A stretch of DNA of 5,400 nt from Alphaproteobacteria bacterium (GTDB lineage Bacteria > Pseudomonadota > Alphaproteobacteria > MED-G09). Where the stretch lies: the NCBI GenBank assembly GCA_018658685.1, contig JABHUT010000068.1, forward strand, positions 1 through 5,400, given 5' to 3'. Of this stretch, positions 1 through 5,400 are shown one piece after another. The notes beneath the pieces are model-generated. The model saw only the letters and a program-made list of their open reading frames with translations, was not told the origin of the DNA and searched no databases. The position numbers were made by a program, and so were the translations under genes. Every line of letters starts with the position of its first letter. Within the stretch, counting starts at the first letter, position 1.

Positions 1-2337
1 AATAGCATTCCATATTTTATTTGGTGTTGCAGGCATATCAAATTCCATTACTCCCAAAGGTTTTAAGGCGTCAAGAACTGCATGAATAACTGCTGGAGGA
101 GCGGCAATTGCGCCTGCTTCACCGCACCCTTTTACGCCCAAGCCATGTACTGAGGGTGTAACTTCAGTCTTTACAATCATTGATGGAATATTATCTGCCC
201 TCGGCATTGCGTAATCCATAAAAGAACCATTTATTATTTGGGCTGTATCTTCTTCATAAATACAGTGTTCTAGCATAGCTTGACCAATTCCTTGGGCTAC
301 TCCTCCATGAACTTGACCTTCTACAATCATTGGATTCATAATAATTCCAAAGTCATCAGAAACTGCATAATTAACAATATCAGTTTTTCCTGTCGATGGA
401 TCTATTTCTATTTCACAAATATGAGCACCTGCCGGATAGGTCATATTGGGAGGATCATAAAAAGATGTTTCTTCTAAACCAGGTTCTAATTTATCAAGAG
501 GGTAGTTTCCAGGAACATAAGCTGCGCCAATAACATCTGCTATAGTTACAAATTTATTTGTTCCTTTAATTGAAAATTCACCATTTTCGAAGTTCATTTC
601 ATCTTCTTGCGCCTCTAGGATATGGGCAGCAATTTTTTTTCCTTTTGCAATAATTTTATCCAGCGATCTCATTAGTGCTGGACCTCCTACAGCTAATGAC
701 CTTGATCCAACTGTACCTACACCGTAAGGAACCCTTCCAGTATCTCCATGAACTATATCAATTGAATCAAAGGGTATACCTAAAGTTTCATGAACAATTT
801 GTGCAAATACTGTTTCATGACCTTGCCCATGTGAATGCGAGCCTGTAAAAACAGTAACTGATCCAGTTGGATTAACTCTAACCGTTGAGGATTCATAATA
901 TCCACCTCTACCTCCCGCTTCTAAGGTCATCTTGGAGGGTGCTACACCGCAAGCTTCAATATAACATGAAATTCCCAAGCCTCTAACTTTACCCTCTTGC
1001 AATGATTTATTTTTTCTTGACTCAAAATTATCATAATCAATCGCTAAAAGAGCGGACGTTAAGGTTGCGTCATAATCTCCGGAATCATAGGTTAAATTTC
1101 CTGGAGAGGAATAAGGAAATTGATCGGGTTGAATAAAATTTCTTCTACGAAGTTCAATTGAATCAATGCCAGTTTGAATTGCCGCAGCTTCAACTAATCG
1201 TTCAGTTACATATGTTGCTTCAGGACGACCAGCACCCCTGTATGCATCAACAGGAACAGTATTAGTAAAAACGCCCTTAACATCACAATAAATATTAGGA
1301 GTTTTATATGGACCAGGAATAAGGGGTCCATAGAAAAATGTGGGTATAGCTGGGCCTGATCCAGATAAATAACCACCTAAAGCAGCCAATGTATTAACTC
1401 GCATTGCTAAAAAATTTCCAACTTTATCAAGCGCCAGCTCTGCCTGAGTTATATGATCTCTTCCATGCCTATCACTAATAAAGGCTTCACTTCTCTCAGA
1501 TGTCCATTTAATTGGCCTAGCTAATTTTCCTGCTACCCAAGTAACTATTGCTTCCTCAGCATAGTGAAAAGCCTTTGACCCAAAACCTCCGCCAACATCC
1601 AATGAGATAACCCTAACCTTATGTTCTTCAAGTCCAAGAACAGCACATACTAGCATTCTTATGATATGAGGAAGTTGAGTGGTGGTGTGCAGAGTATACT
1701 CTTCTTTTCCCTCTTCATAGCTGCCAATGTATGACCTTGGTTCCATTGCGTTAGGAACTAAACGGTTATTTTTTAAATCAATCTTTACTTGATATTCAGC
1801 TTTTTTAAATGCTTTTTCAGTTTCATCTTTGTTTCCTAGTTCCCATTCAAAACAGATATTATTAGGAATTTCTTCCCAAATATTGGGTGCATCATTTTGA
1901 ATAGCTTTCCATGGAGAGACAACGGCTGGTAAATCTTCATATTCTATATTAATAAGCTCACATGCATCTTTAGCTTGGTTAACTGTTTCTGCAACTACAA
2001 CGGCTATTAATTCCCCAACAAACCTTATTTTTTCTTTTGCTAATATTGGCCAAGCGGGTTCATGCATTGGAGGTGTTCCTGGTTTTGTAGGTGTTTCCCA
2101 ACCACAAGGGAGTGATGCATCAATATCTTTTCCAGTATAAACAGCAATAACTCCTGGAGAATTATCTGCTTTTTCAGTATTTACTGAGATTAGTTTTGCG
2201 TGAGCAACAGGTGATCTTAAGAAATATGCATATAATTGATTTGGTTGAGAAATATCATCAGTATATTGCCCTTTACCTGTTATAAACCTAAAGTCTTCCT
2301 TTCTTAAGACCGATGACCCCATTCCTTTGTCAGACAT
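1..2337 (-). CDS. Molybdopterin-binding large subunit, xanthine dehydrogenase / CoxL form II-like (C-terminus cut by window edge)
   Basis: This is the catalytic large subunit of a molybdenum hydroxylase, a cytoplasmic enzyme family that inserts water-derived oxygen into aldehydes, purines or other heterocycles and usually works with FAD and 2Fe-2S subunits. I read 779 codons with no in-frame stop. An a/b-hammerhead domain comes first (about residues 15-125; LRKEDFRFITGKGQY at 11-25, then DDI), followed by the molybdopterin-binding domains. Visible cofactor motifs are MEPR (198-201), DVGGGFGSK (247-255) and GSHSHGQGHET (499-509). The probable catalytic glutamate is E740 in KGCGEAG. The active-site loop is AYRGAGR (365-371), with Gly368 where true CO dehydrogenase has its copper-ligating Cys; this is the form II signature, so the substrate is unknown and probably not CO. 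The start at 2337 is supported by AAGGA 8 nt upstream; Met6 is a poorer choice. The last visible residues, PATPNKIWNAI, resemble the family C-terminus, so only a short tail is missing. No small or medium subunit gene is in the window. Confidence 0.95.
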   Translation of the reverse strand, partial: MSDKGMGSSVLRKEDFRFITGKGQYTDDISQPNQLYAYFLRSPVAHAKLISVNTEKADNSPGVIAVYTGKDIDASLPCGWETPTKPGTPPMHEPAWPILAKEKIRFVGELIAVVVAETVNQAKDACELINIEYEDLPAVVSPWKAIQNDAPNIWEEIPNNICFEWELGNKDETEKAFKKAEYQVKIDLKNNRLVPNAMEPRSYIGSYEEGKEEYTLHTTTQLPHIIRMLVCAVLGLEEHKVRVISLDVGGGFGSKAFHYAEEAIVTWVAGKLARPIKWTSERSEAFISDRHGRDHITQAELALDKVGNFLAMRVNTLAALGGYLSGSGPAIPTFFYGPLIPGPYKTPNIYCDVKGVFTNTVPVDAYRGAGRPEATYVTERLVEAAAIQTGIDSIELRRRNFIQPDQFPYSSPGNLTYDSGDYDATLTSALLAIDYDNFESRKNKSLQEGKVRGLGISCYIEACGVAPSKMTLEAGGRGGYYESSTVRVNPTGSVTVFTGSHSHGQGHETVFAQIVHETLGIPFDSIDIVHGDTGRVPYGVGTVGSRSLAVGGPALMRSLDKIIAKGKKIAAHILEAQEDEMNFENGEFSIKGTNKFVTIADVIGAAYVPGNYPLDKLEPGLEETSFYDPPNMTYPAGAHICEIEIDPSTGKTDIVNYAVSDDFGIIMNPMIVEGQVHGGVAQGIGQAMLEHCIYEEDTAQIINGSFMDYAMPRADNIPSMIVKTEVTPSVHGLGVKGCGEAGAIAAPPAVIHAVLDALKPLGVMEFDMPATPNKIWNAI

Positions 2338-2345
2338 GATTTATT

Positions 2346-2350
2346 TCCTT
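2346..2350 (-). promoter_or_regulatory. Ribosome binding site of the molybdenum hydroxylase gene
   Basis: AAGGA on the minus strand lies 8 nt before the ATG at 2337. It selects this start over the in-frame Met6 codon (ATG beginning at 2322), which would be more than 20 nt away from it. Confidence 0.65.
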
Positions 2351-2362
2351 AATAATAAAAAT

Positions 2363-2380
2363 AATATAAATTTTTATATT
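2363..2380. repeat. Perfect AT-only inverted repeat (8-bp arms, 2-bp centre)
   Basis: AATATAAA (2363-2370), TT, TTTATATT (2373-2380) forms an 18-bp dyad between the divergent genes, 26 bp before the molybdenum hydroxylase start. Its size and symmetry suit an operator for a dimeric regulator, but an all-A/T palindrome of this length is not rare by chance in such a region. No regulator gene is in the window. Confidence 0.4.
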
Positions 2381-2387
2381 TTAAAGC

Positions 2388-2417
2388 TTATATTAGATAT
2401 GATGCATAATATATAAT
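2388..2417 (+). promoter_or_regulatory. Candidate sigma70-type promoter for the atypical SDR gene
   Basis: TATAAT at 2412-2417 matches the -10 consensus exactly. The best-placed -35 is TTATAT at 2388-2393, 18 bp upstream and matching the consensus TTGACA at only three of six positions. The -10 box is 22 bp before the start codon, which would give a short leader containing the GGAG ribosome binding site. In DNA this rich in A+T a TATAAT arises easily by chance, so the call is tentative. Confidence 0.35.
2389..2413. repeat. Spaced dyad overlapping the candidate -10 box
   Basis: TATATTA (2389-2395) and TAATATA (2407-2413) are exact reverse complements separated by 11 bp. The right arm overlaps the first two bases of TATAAT at 2412-2417 and the left arm overlaps the weak -35. 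Binding here would therefore be expected to repress the plus-strand gene. The low sequence complexity makes chance a serious alternative. Confidence 0.25.
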
Positions 2418-2430
2418 AAAGAATAATTTT

Positions 2431-2434
2431 GGAG
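2431..2434 (+). promoter_or_regulatory. Ribosome binding site of the atypical SDR gene
   Basis: GGAG lies 5 nt before the ATG at 2440 and fixes that start. The resulting N-terminus puts the first Rossmann strand (KVALVT) at residue 8, the usual position in SDR proteins. Confidence 0.7.
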
Positions 2435-2439
2435 ATAAA

Positions 2440-3231
2440 ATGGATTTAGGACTCAATAATAAAGTTGCTCTTGTAACTGCTGCTAGTCAAGGACTTGGTA
2501 AAGCTTCAGCTATTTCTTTAGCAAATGAAGGTGTAAAGTTAATTATTTGCTCAAGAGATAAGGCTAAGATTTCAAAAGCTGAAAAGGATATTAAAGAACT
2601 CACTGGAGCAGATGTGGTTTCTTTTCAGACTGATTTAAATTCTTCAAAGGATATTGATGGCATGATTAAAAAAATTATGGAGGAATATGGCAGAGTTGAT
2701 ATTTTAGTAAATAACACCGGTGGTCCTAAAGCTGGGTTTTTTGATGATTTAACCGATGAAGATTGGGTTTCTACTTTTGAGAGCACATTTTTATCTGTTG
2801 TGAGAATGACACGAGCAGTTCTTCCATCTATGAAAAGAAATAAGTGGGGAAGAATAGTTAATATTAGTTCAGTATCAGCAAAGCAACCGATTGATAATTT
2901 AATACTTTCAAATGGTGTTCGTATGTCAGTGCATGGTTGGGCTAAAACTTTATCAAATGAACTAGCCTCAGATAATATTTTAATAAATAATGTTTGCCCT
3001 GGCTTTACTAAAACAGAAAGGGTTGATGATTTAGTTGCTAATCAAGCTAAGGATATGGACATAGCTGAAGAAAAAATTGTAGAAGCAATTGCAAATAATA
3101 TTCCTGCTAAACGTGTTGGAAAACCTGAGGAACTAGCTTCGTTAGTTACTTTTTTATCCTCAGAAAGGTCAAGTTATATAACCGGACAATCAATTGCGGT
3201 TGATGGAGGGGTCTCTAGTTTACCAATTTAG
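2440..3231 (+). CDS. Atypical short-chain dehydrogenase/reductase lacking the Tyr-Lys catalytic pair (BKR-like)
   Basis: This 263-residue protein has the length and layout of a classical SDR, a single Rossmann-fold domain that is normally a soluble tetramer. The nucleotide-binding turn is TAASQGLG (13-20), with Ala14 replacing the first Gly of TGxxxGxG. Arg39 after the second strand suggests NADP. NNTGG (91-95), Ser144, PG (187-188) and VDGG (254-257) are present. The YxxxK motif is not: aligning LSNGVRMSVHGWAKTL puts Ser157 at the Tyr position and Arg161 at the Lys position, and Thr116 takes the place of the usual Asn. This pattern matches the known 'BKR-like, imperfect tetrad' SDR subgroup, often labelled 3-oxoacyl-ACP reductase. 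Ordinary reductase activity is therefore doubtful; a different mechanism or a binding role is possible. It is divergent from the molybdenum hydroxylase gene, and its TAG stop lies one base from the end of the convergent SDR gene. Confidence 0.92.
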   Translation: MDLGLNNKVALVTAASQGLGKASAISLANEGVKLIICSRDKAKISKAEKDIKELTGADVVSFQTDLNSSKDIDGMIKKIMEEYGRVDILVNNTGGPKAGFFDDLTDEDWVSTFESTFLSVVRMTRAVLPSMKRNKWGRIVNISSVSAKQPIDNLILSNGVRMSVHGWAKTLSNELASDNILINNVCPGFTKTERVDDLVANQAKDMDIAEEKIVEAIANNIPAKRVGKPEELASLVTFLSSERSSYITGQSIAVDGGVSSLPI

Positions 3232-3232
3232 A

Positions 3233-3994
3233 CTATAAATTTGTTAAGCCTAAACCAAGACCGCCGTCAACATCAAGTATGGCACCAGTAGTCCATTCTG
3301 AACATATAAGATATTCAACTGCTTCAGCAATTTCTTCTGGTGTTCCAATTCTCCCTAAAGCATGTATGGAAGCCATTTTTTCTAATCGTTTTTTTGCAGT
3401 ATCATCATCAAAGATACCTGCTCTTTGATTTATTTCTGTGTACACTCCGCCTGGTACAACACAGTTAACTCTGATTTTTTCATTACCGAGTTCAGCTGCT
3501 AGAACTTTTGTAAGTGTTTCAAGTGCTCCTTTTGTTGCCGCATATGGTGAAGCTCCTGGAAATGCTCTTCTGTTGTGAACTGACCCAATAAAAATATTAA
3601 CTCCTTTAGTTTTAGCAAGATATTTTTTAGACTCCCCTAGAAGCATCATTCCAGATACTACATTGGTATTAAAAATATTGAGAAGTTCATTTTGATCTAG
3701 GTTATCAATAGACCCTCTATACATATTTCCTGCGTTATTAATAAGGGCATTAATTTTTCCACCATGATCAAGCCCAGCTTGAATTAGTCTCTTCCTATCA
3801 GAATTTTTTGTGATATCTGCTACTATTGCTGAAACGTTATCACCCAAACTTTTTTTAGCATCCTTAACTTTATCTTCCCTTCTTCCACATATTGTAACTT
3901 TAGCGCCTTGTGTGCTGAACCTTTTTGCCATTCCAAAACCTAAGCCAGAACAACCTCCTGTAATAATTATCGACATTTCTCTAGTATTAAGCAT
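3233..3994 (-). CDS. Classical short-chain dehydrogenase/reductase, probably NADP-dependent
   Basis: This 253-residue SDR is complete. It shows TGGCSGLG (12-19, the TGxxxGxG nucleotide-binding motif), Asp60 contacting the adenine, NNAG (86-89) and a full catalytic tetrad: Asn111, Ser138, Tyr151 and Lys155 (YAATK). PGG (181-183) and VDGG (242-245) follow. Arg38-Arg39 after the second strand favour NADP(H). The family oxidises alcohols or reduces ketones; the substrate is not evident. It is the last visible gene of the minus-strand cluster. The start at 3994 overlaps the end of the ThuA-like gene by 8 nt and has AGGAG 6 nt upstream. Met7 (ATG at 3976) would give an N-terminus closer to the first strand, but its upstream sequence is a poorer ribosome binding site. 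There is no room for a terminator before the convergent gene. Confidence 0.93.
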   Translation of the reverse strand: MLNTREMSIIITGGCSGLGFGMAKRFSTQGAKVTICGRREDKVKDAKKSLGDNVSAIVADITKNSDRKRLIQAGLDHGGKINALINNAGNMYRGSIDNLDQNELLNIFNTNVVSGMMLLGESKKYLAKTKGVNIFIGSVHNRRAFPGASPYAATKGALETLTKVLAAELGNEKIRVNCVVPGGVYTEINQRAGIFDDDTAKKRLEKMASIHALGRIGTPEEIAEAVEYLICSEWTTGAILDVDGGLGLGLTNL

Positions 3995-4673
3995 TTTTGT
4001 CTCCTGAAACCCATTTTACAGATTTTTTAATAATATTAACCATTTCAGGCTTTAGTAATGAGTTGGAGTCATGACCAAGAGCGTTATATACAACTTTTCC
4101 ATTTTCATAATTATATGTCCATCCAACGATATGTTCTTCATTAGTTTCATGAGTTTTTGCTTTAAGGAATGGTTTTGAGTCTGGCTCTAGATAAAGATTA
4201 TGATAAACCTCATCTTCTACCTCAAATGTATTTAAATTGTTATTTAAGAAATGATTTTTTATCGGATTAACCTCTACCTTTCCTTGCGGAGGATGAAATG
4301 ATTCATCCCAAATCCATTTTCCACCTAATATTTTTGACCAACCATCCCAATTATCAAAACAAATAGATGAGGTGTGAAATGCAATCATAGAACCTCCACT
4401 CCTTATATAGCTATCAAGAGTATTTTTTGATTTTTCTGATATACTAAATTGCCATTCATCAAGAAAGGGGATGTATTTCTCATGATTTAACATTCTCCAA
4501 CGTAAAGCATTGAATGTAACTAGATCAAAATCATTAATATTTTTAATTCCTTCTTCTACATCTAGGGTAATCTCTGAATCATAACCCAAAGAATTTAGAA
4601 TTTTTGACAATGTATCTGATGTTTCAGAAAAAGGATGAAATATTCCACCTGTTATTATTAGATTTTTTTTCAT
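3987..4673 (-). CDS. ThuA-like domain protein
   Basis: This 228-residue protein is a single ThuA-like domain, a flavodoxin/class I glutamine amidotransferase-like fold named after a trehalose-utilisation protein of rhizobia. The family marks are all visible: an N-terminal strand with LIITGG (5-10), GGSMIAFH (93-100), ILGGKW (115-120), His127, DEVYHN (154-159) and ALGHD (198-202). There is no signal peptide or membrane segment, so it should be cytoplasmic. The family's biochemical role is poorly settled, with links to oxidised (keto) sugars. Its position between two SDRs suggests action on an intermediate they make or use, which is an inference. Its ATG shares its A with the TAA stop of the upstream SDR (TAATG). 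Only a weak AAGAG precedes it, so its translation probably depends on coupling. Its 3' end overlaps the next SDR by 8 nt. Confidence 0.9.
   Translation of the reverse strand: MKKNLIITGGIFHPFSETSDTLSKILNSLGYDSEITLDVEEGIKNINDFDLVTFNALRWRMLNHEKYIPFLDEWQFSISEKSKNTLDSYIRSGGSMIAFHTSSICFDNWDGWSKILGGKWIWDESFHPPQGKVEVNPIKNHFLNNNLNTFEVEDEVYHNLYLEPDSKPFLKAKTHETNEEHIVGWTYNYENGKVVYNALGHDSNSLLKPEMVNIIKKSVKWVSGDKNA
4001..4005 (-). promoter_or_regulatory. Ribosome binding site of the distal SDR, inside the ThuA-like gene
   Basis: AGGAG on the minus strand lies 6 nt before the ATG at 3994 and within the last codons of the ThuA-like gene. It is the strongest Shine-Dalgarno sequence in the cluster and decides the start at 3994 over Met7. 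Confidence 0.75.
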
Positions 4674-5400
4674 TATTCTCTTGGAAGTTGAGCTATCACG
4701 CTGCTAGTAACACCGCCATCAACAACTAAATTATGCCCATTTATATACGAGGCATTATCAGAATCTAAAAATAGAACTGCATTAGCGATATCATCTGCTT
4801 CTCCTAATCTACCTGACGGAACAGCTCCACCCCTCAATGCTCTTACTTTATTATCTTCATAGATTGGTTTCGACATACCTGCATCAATAAAACCTGGAGA
4901 AATACAATTTACCCTTATACCAAATTTACCCCATTCTATAGCCATTTGCTGTGTCATAGAAATAATCCCAGCTTTTGAAGCTGGATACGCACCTATACCT
5001 ATACCTGGATTTATACCGTTTATTGAAGACATATTTATGATGGAGCCACTACCTCTTTTTATCATATCAGTTATCAATATTCTGGAAGTAATGAAAGATC
5101 CTAAAAGATTAATATTTAAACTTTTGCTATAATCGTTTATTGAGTGCTCTTCGAGAGGACCAAACAGAACAATTCCAACATTATTAACTAGTAAATCTGG
5201 TGTTTCACCAAATTCTTTAAACGCCTCAACAATAGATTCTTCCTGAGTCACATCTCCACAAAGAGGAGTTGTGTTATCAATTTTTTTCGATGCTTCGATT
5301 ACATTATCTTGATTTAAGTCCAACATACCAACACGGTAGTTATTATCACTTAGCTTTTTTGATATTGCTTCGCCTATTCCAGCTCCAGCACCTGTTACTA
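4673..5400 (-). CDS. Classical short-chain dehydrogenase/reductase, probably NAD-dependent (N-terminus cut by window edge)
   Basis: The open frame runs through the right edge, giving 241 visible codons; the ATG at 5326 is internal, not the start. Upstream of it the same frame encodes VTGAGAGIGEAISKKL, the first Rossmann strand and TGxxxGxG turn, so probably fewer than ten N-terminal residues are missing. Numbering from the first whole codon at 5398, Asp27 (MLDLN) ends the second strand and favours NAD(H) over NADP. NNVG is at 72-75, and the tetrad is complete: Asn97, Ser125, Tyr138 and Lys142 (YPASK). PG is at 168-169 and VDGG lies near the C-terminus. It is a soluble alcohol/ketone oxidoreductase of unknown substrate. 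It is the first visible gene of the minus-strand cluster and its TAA stop overlaps the ThuA-like ATG by one base. Confidence 0.93.
   Translation of the reverse strand, partial: VTGAGAGIGEAISKKLSDNNYRVGMLDLNQDNVIEASKKIDNTTPLCGDVTQEESIVEAFKEFGETPDLLVNNVGIVLFGPLEEHSINDYSKSLNINLLGSFITSRILITDMIKRGSGSIINMSSINGINPGIGIGAYPASKAGIISMTQQMAIEWGKFGIRVNCISPGFIDAGMSKPIYEDNKVRALRGGAVPSGRLGEADDIANAVLFLDSDNASYINGHNLVVDGGVTSSVIAQLPRE

Larger units (their letters stand above)
2338..2439. promoter_or_regulatory. Divergent promoter region, very AT-rich
   Basis: This 102-bp gap separates the divergent start codons at 2337 (minus) and 2440 (plus), so it must hold the promoters of both genes unless the plus-strand gene is read from far away. 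It is almost pure A+T and contains two dyads (2363-2380 and 2389-2413). A perfect TATAAT lies at 2412-2417 on the plus strand. On the minus strand several TATATT/TAAAAT-like words could serve as -10 boxes, but none stands out, so I do not name one. No stem-loop of riboswitch size is seen. Confidence 0.6.

Noticed and set aside
280..477. 65-codon plus-strand open frame inside the molybdenum hydroxylase gene.
   Set aside because: It lies antisense to well-conserved coding sequence, has no clear ribosome binding site and its product resembles nothing; it is a shadow frame.
1..2337. True aerobic CO dehydrogenase (coxL).
   Set aside because: The AYRCSFR motif with its copper-binding Cys is absent; the loop is AYRGAGR, so the symbol coxL was not assigned.
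3199..3271. Imperfect inverted repeat: GTTGATGGAGG (3199-3209) facing CCGCCGTCAAC (3261-3271), which could be taken for a bidirectional terminator.
   Set aside because: Both arms encode the conserved VDGG motif at the ends of two convergent SDR genes, so homology in opposite orientation explains them. The loop is about 51 nt, pairing is imperfect and no T-tract follows.
3810..4007. 65-codon plus-strand open frame antisense to the distal SDR, with a hydrophobic product.
   Set aside because: It mirrors the conserved Rossmann-fold start of the minus-strand SDR. The hydrophobicity is a by-product of the antisense reading, and no independent start signal is seen.
5324..5326. ATG at 5326 as the start of the rightmost SDR.
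   Set aside because: The frame stays open to the window edge and encodes the TGAGAGIG cofactor-binding motif upstream, which a start here would remove.
1..5400. Mobile element, CRISPR array, tRNA or rRNA gene.
   Set aside because: Reading both strands showed no regularly spaced direct repeats, transposase-like frame, terminal inverted repeats or tRNA-like cloverleaf; nearly all bases are used by the five coding genes.

Overview
The window is AT-rich, gene-dense bacterial DNA that reads cleanly with the standard bacterial code. It carries five protein genes and no RNA gene, insertion sequence, CRISPR array or recognisable phage part. The base composition, tight packing, many short-chain dehydrogenases and a 'form II CO dehydrogenase-like' molybdenum hydroxylase suggest a streamlined, low-GC pelagic proteobacterium, possibly a marine alphaproteobacterium. 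That placement is an inference from style; no marker gene confirms it.

Layout. Positions 1-2337 (minus strand) hold almost all of a molybdopterin-binding large subunit of the xanthine dehydrogenase / CoxL superfamily. Its last few residues and stop lie beyond the left edge. A 102-bp, very AT-rich intergenic region (2338-2439) separates it from a divergent plus-strand gene (2440-3231). That gene encodes an atypical short-chain dehydrogenase/reductase (SDR) whose catalytic Tyr and Lys are replaced. It ends one base away from the end of a convergent minus-strand cluster of three overlapping genes. In transcription order these are a classical SDR (4673-5400, start beyond the right edge), a ThuA-like protein (3987-4673) and a second classical SDR (3233-3994). 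The three are joined by a 1-nt stop/start overlap and an 8-nt overlap, so they are almost certainly one translationally coupled transcript.

How the genes may work together. All but one product are oxidoreductases, and the ThuA-like protein belongs to a family linked to carbohydrate use. The minus-strand cluster looks like a small catabolic module in which two SDRs with different predicted cofactors (NAD for the first, NADP for the last) act on hydroxyl/keto groups of a sugar-like or other polyol substrate, with the ThuA-like protein acting on an intermediate. The molybdenum hydroxylase would oxidise an aldehyde or N-heterocycle. Its active-site loop is AYRGAGR, without the cysteine that carries copper in true CO dehydrogenase, so CO oxidation should not be assumed. 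The substrates are not visible in the sequence, and no wholly new system is evident. The most unusual points are the degenerate SDR, the SDR-ThuA-SDR coupled cluster and the promoter region with two AT-rich dyads.
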